Part shown: piece after piece, positions 33,166-42,107 of the stretch
How the letters are laid out: the number at the start of each line of letters is the position of its first letter
How positions within the stretch are numbered: position 1 is the first letter of the stretch
Origin: Streptomyces sp. NBC_01471
Lineage (GTDB): Bacteria > Actinomycetota > Actinomycetes > Streptomycetales > Streptomycetaceae
Length of the DNA: 64,000 bases
NCBI RefSeq assembly: GCF_041438865.1
Contig: NZ_CP109450.1
Location: 6,822,001-6,886,000 of the forward strand
Direction of reading: 5' to 3'
Notes under the pieces: generated by a model
Databases searched by the model: none
Told to the model about the DNA's origin: nothing
The model's input: only the letters and a program-made list of their open reading frames with translations
Program-made: the position numbers and the translations under genes

Positions 33166-34539
33166 TCAGGCCCGGCCCCGGGCCTGCTTGAAGCGGGCCA
33201 GGCCGTCCGAGAGTTCGAGCAGCGGCTCGGGATAGTCGTACGCGGCGCGCTCGGGCCCCCGGAGCTTCCACGGTTCGTGCGCGGCCGCACCCGCCAGCCC
33301 GGCCAGCTCGGGCACCCAGCGGCGCACGTAGTCCCCCTGCGGGTCGTAGCGCTTGCCCTGGGTCACCGGGTTGAACACCCGGTTCGGCCTGCTGTCCGTG
33401 CCGGTGCCCGCCACCCACTGCCAGTTGAGCTGGTTGTTGGCGACGTCGCCGTCCACCAGGAGCTCCAGGAAGTACCGCGCGCCGACCCGCCAGTCCACGT
33501 ACAGCGTCTTGGCGAGGAAGCTCGCGGTGAGCAGCCGCCCCCGGTTGTGCATCCACCCCTCGTGCCGGAGCTGTCGCATGGCGGCGTCGACCACCGGGTA
33601 TCCGGTGCGGCCCTCCTTCCAGGCCGTGATCTCCCGCGCGGCGGACCGCTCGGAACGCCAGTGGTCGTGCTGCGAGCGGTAGTCGGCTGAGGCGGCCGCC
33701 GGGCGTGCGGTCAGTACCTGGTGGTGGAAGTCCCGCCAGCACAGCTGCCGTACGAACGCCTCGGCGCCCGGGCCGCCCCTGCGCGTGGCGTCGCGCACCA
33801 GCTCGACGGGGGAGAGGGTGCCGAAGTGCAGGTGCGGCGAGAGCCTGGACGTCAGATCGCCCGGCAGGTCGTCGTGGTGGTCCTCGTACCCGGCGAGCCC
33901 CTTCCGCTGCCAGGCCGTCCAACGGGCGCGGCCCTCGCGTTCACCGCCCGCTGCGAGTCCTTCCGAGACCCCGGACACGTCCGTACGGGACGGCAGCCGG
34001 TCCGACCGGACGGCCCCCGGCACCCGCACCGTGCGCGGCGCGCCCTGGACGGCGCGCAGCCGTTCCTCCGACCAGCGCCTGAAGTACGGGGTGAAGACCG
34101 CGAAGTGGTCCGACGCCGCCGGGGTGACCGCGCCCGGCGGCACCGCGGTGATCACCGCGTCATGGACACGCAGCCGTCTGCCGTCGGACTCCAGCGCCGC
34201 GCGCAGCCGCTCCTCCCGGTGCTGGGCGTACCCGCTGACCCCGGCCGCCATGTGCACTTCGGCGGCCCCCGTCTCCGCGGCCACCCGGCAGACCTCACGG
34301 GTCACTTCGCCGGACCGTACGACGAGCCGCCCGCCGCGCTCCCGCAGCCCCGCGTCGAGGCCGGAGAGACAGTCGGCCAGAAACGCCCGCCGGTTGGGCG
34401 TGGCGAAGCCCGCCGACTCGATGGCCTCGTCGCGGACGAACAGCGGCACCACTTCGTCCGCCGACGCGAGAGCCGCGCGCAGCGGCGGATTGTCGTGCAG
34501 CCGGAGGTTGGAGGTGAACAGGGCGACCGACACGGTCAT
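33166..34539 (-). CDS. Deoxyribodipyrimidine photolyase
   Basis: A 457-residue light-dependent DNA repair flavoprotein of the photolyase/cryptochrome family. The N-terminal alpha/beta antenna domain begins TVSVALFTSNLRLHDNPPL. The FAD domain shows SPHLHFGTLSPVELV, FVRQLCWRDFHHQ, GYPVVDAAMRQLRHEGWMHNRGRLLTASFLAKTL and GDVANNQLNWQWVAGTGTD, which are the conserved FAD and substrate contacts. ATG 34539 has GAGGAG upstream. It follows a NAD-binding/DUF2867 gene on the same strand, opposite an FAD oxidoreductase; such groups are often light-induced in Streptomyces, but no LitR-type regulator is in the window. Confidence 0.95.
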   Translation of the reverse strand: MTVSVALFTSNLRLHDNPPLRAALASADEVVPLFVRDEAIESAGFATPNRRAFLADCLSGLDAGLRERGGRLVVRSGEVTREVCRVAAETGAAEVHMAAGVSGYAQHREERLRAALESDGRRLRVHDAVITAVPPGAVTPAASDHFAVFTPYFRRWSEERLRAVQGAPRTVRVPGAVRSDRLPSRTDVSGVSEGLAAGGEREGRARWTAWQRKGLAGYEDHHDDLPGDLTSRLSPHLHFGTLSPVELVRDATRRGGPGAEAFVRQLCWRDFHHQVLTARPAAASADYRSQHDHWRSERSAAREITAWKEGRTGYPVVDAAMRQLRHEGWMHNRGRLLTASFLAKTLYVDWRVGARYFLELLVDGDVANNQLNWQWVAGTGTDSRPNRVFNPVTQGKRYDPQGDYVRRWVPELAGLAGAAAHEPWKLRGPERAAYDYPEPLLELSDGLARFKQARGRA

Positions 34540-34634
34540 GCGCCACTCCTCGTCGGGGAACTCGTCGGGGGCCGGCCGGGGAGCGGGCGGGTGCTCCGTC
34601 CCGGCGGCTGCGGACCCGCCGCCGTACGGAGGTG

Positions 34635-36179
34635 TCAGCGGCCGGTGGCGGCGGGCTCCTGACGGCCTCGGCTGTCGCGGTCCGCCGCCCTGGCGATATT
34701 GCGGGCCATCCCGCCGAAGACGATGGCATGGAAGGGCGCGACACTCCACCAGTACGCGTGTCCGAGCAGCCCCCGGGGGTGGAAGAGAGCGCGTTGCCGG
34801 TAGCGGGTGCGCCCCCGGCCGTCCTGGTCCACGGACATCTCCAGCCAGGCGAGCCCGGGCAGCCGCATCTCGGCGCGCAGCCGCAGCAGCCGGCCCGGCT
34901 CGATCGCCTCGACCCGCCAGAAGTCCAGCGAGTCGCCCACCCTGAGCCGCTGGGCGTCCCTCCTGCCGCGGCGCAGTCCGACTCCGCCGGCCAGCCGGTC
35001 CAGCGAGCCGCGCACCGCCCAGGCGAGCGGGAAGGAGTACCAGCCGTTGTCGCCCCCGACGCCCTCGATGATCCGCCAGAGCGCGTCCGGGGTCGCCCCC
35101 ATGGTCAGCTGACGCCGGTCCGCGTAGAGGCTGCCGCCCGCCCAGTCCGGGTCGGTGGGCAGCGGATCGCTCGGGGCGCCGGGCAGTGCGGCGGACGACC
35201 AACGGGTGGTGACCTGGGCGTCCTGGACCCGCTGGAGTGCCAGCCGGAGCGCCGTGCCGAAGGAGAACGGCACGCCGGGGCGGTCCGGCACGTACCGCGC
35301 GATGTCGTGTTCGCCGCAGACGACTTCGTAGCGCAGCGACTCGGCGAGCGGCCGGGCGAGCGCGCGCGGAACGGGGGTGACCAGGCCGATCCAGTGGCTG
35401 GACAGGCGCGGCGAGAGCATGGGTACCGGCAGGATGAGCCGGTGCGGGAGTCCGGCGACCGAGGCGAACCCGCGCATCATGTCGCGGTACGTCATGATGT
35501 CGGGCCCGCCGATGTCGAAGGAGCGGTGCACGTCGTCCGGCATCAGCGCGCTGCCGACCAGGTACCGCAGCACGTCCCGGACGGCGACCGGCTGGACCCG
35601 GGTACTCACCCAGCTCGGTGTGACCATGACCGGCAGCCGCTCGGTGAGGTACCGCAGCATCTCGAAGGACGCGGAGCCGGAACCGATGATGACCGCGGCG
35701 CGGAGCACGGTGGTCGGCACTCCCGAGTCGAGGAGGATACGGCCGACCTCGGCCCGCGAGCGCAGATGCGGCGAGAGCTCCCGCTCCGGTACGCCGTCGG
35801 GGGTGAGGCCGCCCAGATAGACGATGCGCCGGATCCCGGCTGCCCGGGCCTGTTCACCGAAGATCCTGGCCGCCCTGCGGTCCGTCTCCTCGAAGTCGGA
35901 GCCGGTGTTCAGCGCGTGCACCAGGTAGTACGCCACGTCGACGCCCCGCATGGCCACGGCCACCGAAGCGGCATCGGTGACATCGCCCCGTACGACTTCC
36001 GCCCGTCCGGCCCAGGGGTGGTCCCGCAGTTTCTCCGGGGTCCTGGCCAGACAGCGGACGCGATGGCCGGCGTCGAGCAGTTCGGGTACCAGACGTCCGC
36101 CGATGTAGCCCGTCGCCCCGGTCACCAGGCAGTGCAGTGCGGGTGAGTCGAGTGCGGGTGCCGCTTCACCGTCGCTCAT
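34635..36179 (-). CDS. NAD(P)-binding protein fused to DUF2867
   Basis: A 514-residue protein. Residues 15-300 are an extended/atypical SDR with CLVTGATGYIGGRLVPELLDAGHRV as its nucleotide-binding start and IVYLGGLTP in place of the catalytic Tyr region. Residues about 345-500 belong to the DUF2867 family (GVGGDNGWYSFPLAWAVRGSLDRLAGG, RVGDSLDFWRVEAIEPGRLLRLRAEM, FHPRGLLGHAYWWSVAPFHAIVFGGMARNI). The combination is recurrent in actinobacteria. ATG 36179. No activity is established; neighbours are photolyase and an FAD oxidoreductase. Confidence 0.88.
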   Translation of the reverse strand: MSDGEAAPALDSPALHCLVTGATGYIGGRLVPELLDAGHRVRCLARTPEKLRDHPWAGRAEVVRGDVTDAASVAVAMRGVDVAYYLVHALNTGSDFEETDRRAARIFGEQARAAGIRRIVYLGGLTPDGVPERELSPHLRSRAEVGRILLDSGVPTTVLRAAVIIGSGSASFEMLRYLTERLPVMVTPSWVSTRVQPVAVRDVLRYLVGSALMPDDVHRSFDIGGPDIMTYRDMMRGFASVAGLPHRLILPVPMLSPRLSSHWIGLVTPVPRALARPLAESLRYEVVCGEHDIARYVPDRPGVPFSFGTALRLALQRVQDAQVTTRWSSAALPGAPSDPLPTDPDWAGGSLYADRRQLTMGATPDALWRIIEGVGGDNGWYSFPLAWAVRGSLDRLAGGVGLRRGRRDAQRLRVGDSLDFWRVEAIEPGRLLRLRAEMRLPGLAWLEMSVDQDGRGRTRYRQRALFHPRGLLGHAYWWSVAPFHAIVFGGMARNIARAADRDSRGRQEPAATGR

Positions 36180-36404
36180 GGAATCTCCGCGTCATGTCGC
36201 TTTCGCCGCTGTCCGGTCCGTTCGGTTCCTCTTTCCATAGTCGCTTCTCCCCGGGGGCTGTCCAGCGATGCGGCAGATGGGCGCCCGTAGGCCGTACGCG
36301 TGACCGGGACGCGGTACGCGAACACGGGGACCGTCCGTCATCGGGAGAGAAATCCGCCCCGAGGACGTCTACTGAAGTTCGGACGAGCGAAGGGCTGAGA
36401 TCCC

Positions 36405-37649
36405 ATGACGGACGACCCGGGCCGGCGCTGCGACGTCATCGTGATCGGTGCCGGGCTGGCCGGCCTCGCCTGCGCCGCGGATCTGTGCCGGGAAGGTCTG
36501 TCCGTGCGCCTGCTGGAGGCATCGGAGACGGTCGGCGGCAGAATGCGCACCGACCGGCACGAGGGATTTCTCCTGGACCGGGGCTTCCAGGTGTTCAACA
36601 CGTCGTACCCCCAGGTCAAACAGCGGATGTGGCTCAGGGGGCTGCGGCTGCGCCCCTTCACGCCCGGAGCGCTGGTGCACACACCGTCGGGGCGGCTGCG
36701 GTTCAGCGACCCGACCCGGCGGCCGGGCGTGGCGGTGGACCTGCTGTCGCTGCGGCCGGTGGCGGGCCGCCGTGACCTCCTGGCGCTCGGGCTGCTCTCC
36801 GCGCGCGACCTGTTCGGCCCGGTGAGCGCGGTGAAGCGGGCGGCGGACCGTACGACGCGTACGGCGCTCGCCGACGCCGGGATCTCGGAGGAACTGGTCG
36901 ACGTGTTCTTCCGGCCCTTCCTCTCCGGTGTCTTCCTGGAGGACAGCCTCGACACCTCGTCGCGCTTCTTCCATCTGGTCTGGCGCAGCATGCTCCGGGG
37001 CACCCAGTGCCTGCCCGCCGCCGGGATCGGTGCCGTACCCGCCCAGCTCGCGGGCGCGCTGCCGCCAGGGGTGCTGAGCCCCGGCACCCCCGTGCGGGCA
37101 CTCACCGACACGGGGGTCGAGCTGCCGGACGGCACGGAGCGCCACGCGCCCTGTGTGGTGGTCGCGGCCGGGCCCGCCGCGGCGGCCCGGCTGCTGCCCG
37201 GTCTGGCCGTACCGGCCACCCGTACCGTCACGACCTACTACCACGCGGCCCCGCAGCCGCCGCTGCACGAGCCGACCCTGCTGGTCGACAGCGCGCACCG
37301 CTTCCTCAACACCTGCGTGGTGAGCGAGGTCGCCCCCACCTACGCCCCGGCCGACCGCTCGCTGATCGCCACCTCGGTCCTCGGCCCCGGCGGGCCGGGG
37401 GAGGAGGAGCGGCTGCGCGCCGCGCTCGCCGAGGTCTACCGAGCGGACACGTCGTCCTGGGAGCCACTCGCCCCGTACACCGTGGAGGGCGCCCTGCCCG
37501 CCATGACCGCGCCGTGGCCGCTGAGCCGCACGACGCGGGTGTCCGCCGGGCGCTACGTGTGCGGAGACCACCGCGCCACGGGGTCCGTGCAGGGGGCACT
37601 GGCCTCCGGGGCGCGTGCGGCGCGCGAGGTGCTGGAGGACCGGAGCTGA
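36405..37649 (+). CDS. FAD-dependent oxidoreductase, amine oxidase/phytoene desaturase-like
   Basis: A 414-residue flavoprotein. The dinucleotide motif is VIVIGAGLAGLACAADL near residue 12, followed by LLEASETVGGRMRT, the second FAD signature of the amine-oxidase superfamily. The C-terminus GRYVCGDHRATGSVQGALASGARAA closes the FAD site. ATG 36405 is 225 bases from the divergent DUF2867 gene, so that gap holds both promoters. A carotenoid-like or polyene substrate is possible from similarity to desaturases, without further support. Confidence 0.88.
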   Translation: MTDDPGRRCDVIVIGAGLAGLACAADLCREGLSVRLLEASETVGGRMRTDRHEGFLLDRGFQVFNTSYPQVKQRMWLRGLRLRPFTPGALVHTPSGRLRFSDPTRRPGVAVDLLSLRPVAGRRDLLALGLLSARDLFGPVSAVKRAADRTTRTALADAGISEELVDVFFRPFLSGVFLEDSLDTSSRFFHLVWRSMLRGTQCLPAAGIGAVPAQLAGALPPGVLSPGTPVRALTDTGVELPDGTERHAPCVVVAAGPAAAARLLPGLAVPATRTVTTYYHAAPQPPLHEPTLLVDSAHRFLNTCVVSEVAPTYAPADRSLIATSVLGPGGPGEEERLRAALAEVYRADTSSWEPLAPYTVEGALPAMTAPWPLSRTTRVSAGRYVCGDHRATGSVQGALASGARAAREVLEDRS

Positions 37650-37827
37650 CCGCGGGAACCGCTGCGCGCCCCGCGCCGACACCGCGCCGGCCCGTTTGGG
37701 TGAAGGCACAAGGCCGACCGGCCCCGCCCTGGCGGAAGCCACAGAACAGGGGGCGGGTATTCGCCAGCCGGGGCCTCATCGGCGATGATGGTCTAGGAGC
37801 CGCAGCCTGATCCTGTGCCGGACGGCG

Positions 37828-37857
37828 CTGACATCCCGCCCGCCCATTCTGTATAAC
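37828..37857 (+). promoter_or_regulatory. Predicted guaB1 promoter
   Basis: CTGACA at 37828-37833, an 18-base spacer, TATAAC at 37852-37857. The expected start gives a leader of about 13 bases that contains the GGTGAGAGAG ribosome site before ATG 37877. Confidence 0.6.
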
Positions 37858-37876
37858 CGCAGGTGAGAGAGTTAGT

Positions 37877-39322
37877 ATGCGTTTCCTCAATGACCTGAAG
37901 CCGCCGTACGATCTGACGTACGACGATGTGTTCATGGTGCCGAGCCGTTCGGCTGTCGGCTCCCGTCAGGGCGTCGACCTGTCCGCTCCCGACGGCACCG
38001 GTACCACCATCCCTCTCGTGGTCGCGAACATGACGGCCATCGCGGGCCGCCGGATGGCCGAGACGGTCGCCCGGCGTGGCGGCCTGGTCGTCATCCCGCA
38101 GGACATCCCGATCGAGGTCGTCACCGAGGTCATCACCTGGGTGAAGACGCGCCACCACGTGCTGGACACGCCCATCGTGCTCGCCCCGACGCAGACCGTC
38201 GCCGACGCGCTGTCCCTGCTGCCCAAGCGCGCGCACAACGCGGGCGTCGTCGTGGACGAGGACAGCAGGCCGGTCGGTGTCGTGACCGACGAGGACCTGG
38301 CGGGCGTCGACCGCTTCACCCAGCTCTCCGAAGTCATGTCGTCCAAGGACCTGGTGCTCCTCGATGCGGACATCGACCCGCGTGAGGCGTTCAACCGGCT
38401 CGACGGCGCCAACCGCCGCTACGCCCCCGCCGTCGACGCGGACGGCCGGCTCGTCGGCATCCTGACCCGCAGGGGCGCCCTGCGCGCCACCCTCTACTCC
38501 CCGGCCGTCGACGCCCAGGGCAAGCTGCGCATCGCCGCGGCCGTCGGTATCAACGGCGATGTCGCGGGCAAGGCCAAGCAACTGCTCGACGCCGGTGCCG
38601 ACACGATCGTCGTGGACACCGCGCACGGCCACCAGGAGTCGATGATCGCCGCGGTCCGGGCGGTGCGGGCCCTCGACCCGCAGGTGCCGATCGTCGCGGG
38701 CAACATCGTGGCCGCCGAGGGTGTGCGCGACCTCATCGAGGCCGGCGCCGACATCATCAAGGTCGGTGTGGGCCCCGGCGCCATGTGCACCACCCGGATG
38801 ATGACGGGTGTGGGCCGCCCGCAGTTCTCCGCCGTACTCGAATGTGCCACGGAGGCACGGAAGTTCGGCAAGCACGTCTGGGCCGACGGCGGGGTCAGGC
38901 ACCCGCGCGACGTGGCGATGGCGCTGGCCGCCGGTGCGTCGAACGTCATGATCGGCTCCTGGTTCGCCGGAACGTACGAGTCCCCGGGCGACCTCCAGCA
39001 GGCCGCCGACGGCCGCTGGTACAAGGAGTCGTTCGGCATGGCGTCGGCCCGCGCCGTCCGTAACCGTACGAGTGAGGAGTCGGCCTACGACCGTGCCCGC
39101 AAGGGCCTGTTCGAGGAGGGCATCTCCACCTCGCGGATGTTCCTCGACCCGTCCCGCCCGGGTGTCGAGGACCTGATCGACTCGATCATCGCGGGCGTCC
39201 GCTCCTCCTGCACCTACGCCGGGGCCAACACCCTGGAGGAGTTCGCCGAGAAGGCGATCGTCGGGGTGCAGAGCGCCGCCGGATACGCCGAGGGCAAGCC
39301 GCTGCACGCCAGCTGGGGCTGA
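37877..39322 (+). CDS. guaB1: GuaB1 family IMP dehydrogenase-related protein (probable GMP reductase)
   Basis: A 481-residue IMPDH/GMPR-superfamily barrel with a central pair of CBS domains at about residues 95-210 (DALSLLPKRAHNAGVVVDEDSRPVGVVTDEDL, then YAPAVDADGRLVGILTRRGALR). The catalytic Cys is near residue 303 in GVGPGAMCTTRMM, and the phosphate loops GNIVAAEGV and WADGGVRHPRDV are present. The group differs from the main GuaB2 IMP dehydrogenase, and a mycobacterial GuaB1 has been shown to reduce GMP to IMP, so purine salvage is the most likely role. The CBS pair probably binds purine nucleotides. It is followed by a very strong terminator. Confidence 0.92.
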   Translation: MRFLNDLKPPYDLTYDDVFMVPSRSAVGSRQGVDLSAPDGTGTTIPLVVANMTAIAGRRMAETVARRGGLVVIPQDIPIEVVTEVITWVKTRHHVLDTPIVLAPTQTVADALSLLPKRAHNAGVVVDEDSRPVGVVTDEDLAGVDRFTQLSEVMSSKDLVLLDADIDPREAFNRLDGANRRYAPAVDADGRLVGILTRRGALRATLYSPAVDAQGKLRIAAAVGINGDVAGKAKQLLDAGADTIVVDTAHGHQESMIAAVRAVRALDPQVPIVAGNIVAAEGVRDLIEAGADIIKVGVGPGAMCTTRMMTGVGRPQFSAVLECATEARKFGKHVWADGGVRHPRDVAMALAAGASNVMIGSWFAGTYESPGDLQQAADGRWYKESFGMASARAVRNRTSEESAYDRARKGLFEEGISTSRMFLDPSRPGVEDLIDSIIAGVRSSCTYAGANTLEEFAEKAIVGVQSAAGYAEGKPLHASWG

Positions 39323-39330
39323 TCGCACCG

Positions 39331-39375
39331 ACGCCGGAGCCGGTCCCCGCCCACGGCGGGGGCCGGCTCCGGCGT
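39331..39375 (+). terminator. Very strong hairpin after guaB1
   Basis: Arms 39331-39351 and 39355-39375 pair over 21 positions with a single G-U type mismatch and a 3-base loop. It starts 9 bases after the stop codon. Confidence 0.9.
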
Positions 39376-39494
39376 TTCCGCGCTCCGCCGACTCCCCTCG
39401 TACCTCCCCAGGCCCTTCCGCAGCAGCGCTGTCCCCGCGTTTCCCGGACAGCCCGGAGGCGGGCAACTGACGGCGCATTGGCCCGGATTCCCGC

Positions 39495-39519
39495 GAATGG
39501 AGCGCTCCGCAGCGGGTAG
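39495..39519 (+). promoter_or_regulatory. Candidate sigma-B-type promoter of the sigma factor gene
   Basis: GAAT at 39495-39498, 15 bases, GGGTAG at 39514-39519. This fits the Streptomyces sigma-B pattern GNNT-N14-16-GGGTA(C/T) except at the last base. It lies 46 bases before the GTG start and would mean autoregulation. Confidence 0.4.
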
Positions 39520-39564
39520 CCGGGAACTGCGGAATCTGCCGGAGAACGAGAGAGGGAGTACACC

Positions 39565-40440
39565 GTGCCCCTGGTGCCCACAGTTCCGACCGGACTCGCC
39601 CCGCACGTCGGCCACCCGCCAGGCCGGGCTCCGGGAGAACTCCCCTACGTGGCGGACCCCTCGAAGGTCGCACCGTGCGACGCCCGCGAACTCTCCCGGC
39701 TCTTCTTCGCCACGCTCGACACCGCCGAGGAGGGCACGCGCGAGCACCAGTACGCGCGCAACACCCTCATCGAGCTGAACCTCTCACTGGTCAGGTTCGC
39801 GGCCACCCGCTTCCGCAGCCGCTCCGACCAGATGGAGGACATCGTCCAGGTCGGCACCATCGGGCTGATCAAGGCGATCGACCGGTTCGATCTCTGCCGC
39901 GAGGTGGAGTTCGCGACCTTCGCGATGCCCTGCATCGTCGGCGAGATCAAGCGCTTCTTCCGCGACACCAGCTGGTCGGTCCATGTCCCCCGGCGCCTCC
40001 AGGAACTGCGGATCACGCTGGCCAAGGCTTCCGACGAGCTGTTCCAGAGACTGGACCGTTCCCCGACACCCGCCGAACTGGCCCGACACCTCGGGATGGA
40101 CGAGGAGGAGGTCGTCGAAGGGCTGGTGGCGGCCAACGGCTACACCGCCGGCTCCATCGACTCCACCGTCGAGGACGGGGCGGACAGCGGCGCCCGGACG
40201 CTGGCCGACCGGCTCGGCGAACCCGACAGCGGTCTGGACCTCGTAGAGAACCTCACCGTGCTGAAACCGCTCATCGCCCGGCTCGGCGCCAGGGACCGGC
40301 GCATTCTGCGGATGCGGTACGGCGACGACCTGACCCAGTCGCAGATCGGAGCCGAACTGGGCATCTCCCAGATGCACGTGTCCCGGCTGCTGGCGCGGAT
40401 CACCGCACAGCTGCGGACGGGGCTGCTCGGCCCGGAGTGA
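39565..40440 (+). CDS. RNA polymerase sigma factor, SigB/SigF/SigG subfamily
   Basis: A 291-residue stress- or development-type sigma factor. Region 2 is NTLIELNLSLVRFAATRFRSRSDQMEDIVQVGTIGLIKAIDRFD with the -10 recognition helix after it (FATFAMPCIVGEIKRFFRD), region 3 is VPRRLQELRITLAKA, and region 4 is LTQSQIGAELGISQMHVSRLLARI. GTG 39565 has GAGGGAG upstream. The convergent gene at 40558 encodes a RsbW-like ATPase, its likely anti-sigma partner. Streptomyces has several paralogues, so which one this is cannot be stated. Confidence 0.93.
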   Translation: MPLVPTVPTGLAPHVGHPPGRAPGELPYVADPSKVAPCDARELSRLFFATLDTAEEGTREHQYARNTLIELNLSLVRFAATRFRSRSDQMEDIVQVGTIGLIKAIDRFDLCREVEFATFAMPCIVGEIKRFFRDTSWSVHVPRRLQELRITLAKASDELFQRLDRSPTPAELARHLGMDEEEVVEGLVAANGYTAGSIDSTVEDGADSGARTLADRLGEPDSGLDLVENLTVLKPLIARLGARDRRILRMRYGDDLTQSQIGAELGISQMHVSRLLARITAQLRTGLLGPE

Positions 40441-40514
40441 CCACCAGGAGCCGGTACCCGCCCTCCACACGAGCCAGTGACCACCAGGAGTCGGTGCCCT
40501 CCCCACGAGCCAGC
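40438..40514. repeat. Imperfect tandem repeat after the sigma gene
   Basis: Two copies of about 37-40 bases, each starting TGACCACCAGGAG and ending ACGAGCCAG, at 40438-40477 and 40478-40514. The second copy has three bases deleted. The first copy begins with the sigma gene stop codon. Confidence 0.75.
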
Positions 40515-40557
40515 GATCGTCCGGAGCCCAGGGAGCGTGTCGCTCCGCAGACCCGTC

Positions 40558-40956
40558 TCAGCCGACCGCGGGTTCGGCCGCCGGATGCGACCAGATCGCC
40601 CGGACCGTCTTGCCCGACGCGCGCGGGCTGACCTCGACCCGACCGGCCAGCCGCAGCACCATGTGCCAGCCGAACCCGCCGCCTCCCCCGAAGTCGGGCT
40701 CACGGGCGACGGGAGGCGCCGGGCTGTCGTCGTCCATCTCCACCACGAGCACTCCGGGCTCTGCGCTCAGCCGCAAATGCCACCAGCCCGCGGTGTGCCG
40801 GGCCGCGTTGGCGACGAGTTCGCTGATCACGAGCAGCACAGCGTCGACATCGGCCCAGGGACAGTTCTGGGACAGAAATCGGCTGGCTGCATCGCGGGCC
40901 GTGGCGCTGTCTGCCAACGGCGAATCCATGACAACCACGGGCGGCTCCTCAGTCAT
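40558..40956 (-). CDS. ATP-binding anti-sigma/regulatory protein, RsbW-SpoIIAB type
   Basis: A 132-residue GHKL-fold ATPase. The N box is VISELVANAARHT near residue 45, and the G-box region VEMDDDSPAPPV followed by GGGGGFGWHMVLRLAGRVEV near residues 75-110 forms the ATP lid. Proteins of this size bind sigma-B-like factors or phosphorylate STAS anti-anti-sigma partners; no STAS gene is nearby. Convergent with the sigma gene. ATG 40956 with GGAAG upstream. In Streptomyces such proteins are numerous, so pairing with this sigma factor is inferred from position. Confidence 0.85.
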   Translation of the reverse strand: MTEEPPVVVMDSPLADSATARDAASRFLSQNCPWADVDAVLLVISELVANAARHTAGWWHLRLSAEPGVLVVEMDDDSPAPPVAREPDFGGGGGFGWHMVLRLAGRVEVSPRASGKTVRAIWSHPAAEPAVG

Positions 40957-41061
40957 CTTCCGCTCGCCTACCCCGCCTGCGTCAGTCCATCACTCCTTCA
41001 TCCCGAGTTCGCCCCCAGCGGAATCCGGTGCGCCCCCGGCCAGGCCCGCACCCACCCCGAG

Positions 41062-41158
41062 GGGTCGCGGCACCGCCACGCAAGGGTCGCGGCACCATCA
41101 CGCAACAGATCCCCATCACCGGGCCGAGAGACGCAACGAATCGTGCGGTGATGCGCAA
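41062..41158. promoter_or_regulatory. Four phased CGCAA boxes upstream of the nitrilase gene
   Basis: CGCAA starts at 41079, 41101, 41132 and 41154, spacings 22, 31 and 22, i.e. close to 2, 3 and 2 helical turns, so all face one side of the DNA. The first two lie in a 22-base tandem repeat (41062-41083 and 41084-41105, two differences). A palindrome GACGCGTC is at 41161-41168. This looks like a binding array for a regulator of the nitrilase/monooxygenase genes. Confidence 0.45.
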
Positions 41159-41242
41159 TGGACGCGTCTTGTTCCCGTGGAGCCGCTGAACGTACCGTCG
41201 GTCTGTCCCCAGAATCCCTTTCTGTACCGTCCGAGGTCTGCC

Positions 41243-42040
41243 ATGCCGCCGCTGCGCACCGCCCTGCTCCAGAGTTCCGGCCGTCCAGGCGACGTCGCAG
41301 GGAACCTCGACGCGCTGGACGAGGCTGCGGGCCGCGCCGCAGCCTCCGGCGCCGGACTGCTGGTCTGCCCCGAGCTGTTCCTGACCGGATACGCGATCGG
41401 AGACGACGTGCCCCGGCTGGCCGAGCCCGCCGACGGCGCGAGCGCGCGGGCCGTCGCGGACATCGCCGTACGCCACGGGATCGCGGTGCTCTACGGCTAC
41501 CCCGAACGCCACGGCGAGCAGATCCACAACGCGGCCCAGCTGATCGGCGCCGAAGGGCAGCGCCTGGCCAACTACCGCAAGACCCATCTCTTCGGCTGCT
41601 TCGAGCAGAAGTGGTTCACGCCGGGGGACACCCCCGTCGTCCAGGCCGAGCTGGCCGGGCTCCGGATCGGGATCATGATCTGCTACGACGTGGAGTTCCC
41701 GGAGAACGTCCGCGCCCACGCCCTCGCCGGTACCGATCTGCTCCTGGTCCCCACCGCCCAGATGCACCCCTTCCAGTTCGTCGCCGAGTCCCTGGTGCCG
41801 GTCCGGGCCTTCGAGAACCAGCTGTACATCGCGTACGTCAACCGCACCGGACCCGAGGGCGAGTTCGAGTTCGTCGGGCTCAGCTGTCTGGCAGGCCCCG
41901 ACGGAACCGTCCGCGCCCGCGCCGGACGCGGCACGGAGCTGGTCACCGGCGACGCCGATCCCGCTCTGCTGCGCGCCTCGCGCGAGAACAACCCGTATCT
42001 CCGCGACCGCCGCCCGGCCCTCTACCACTCGCTGGTCTGA
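41243..42040 (+). CDS. Carbon-nitrogen hydrolase (nitrilase superfamily amidase)
   Basis: A 265-residue hydrolase. The catalytic triad is visible: Glu44 in CPELFLTGY, Lys113 in NYRKTHLFG, Cys147 in MICYDVEFPE. ATG 41243 has GAGG 8 bases upstream; a same-frame extension to 40610 crosses the opposite-strand ATPase gene and is a shadow. It is 67 bases before a tryptophan-2-monooxygenase-like gene, so it probably hydrolyses the aryl-acetamide that enzyme would release, giving an aryl-acetic acid. Simple omega-amidase activity is an alternative. Confidence 0.9.
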   Translation: MPPLRTALLQSSGRPGDVAGNLDALDEAAGRAAASGAGLLVCPELFLTGYAIGDDVPRLAEPADGASARAVADIAVRHGIAVLYGYPERHGEQIHNAAQLIGAEGQRLANYRKTHLFGCFEQKWFTPGDTPVVQAELAGLRIGIMICYDVEFPENVRAHALAGTDLLLVPTAQMHPFQFVAESLVPVRAFENQLYIAYVNRTGPEGEFEFVGLSCLAGPDGTVRARAGRGTELVTGDADPALLRASRENNPYLRDRRPALYHSLV

Positions 42041-42107
42041 GCCCCGCTCGACCCGCCCCGCCACTTCAGCCGCTTCCGCGGCTCTCCGTGCAAGGAGCCC
42101 GTACCCC

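Noticed and set aside
37650..37876. Purine or other riboswitch before guaB1
   Set aside because: Predicted transcript start leaves only about 13 leader bases; no aptamer pattern.
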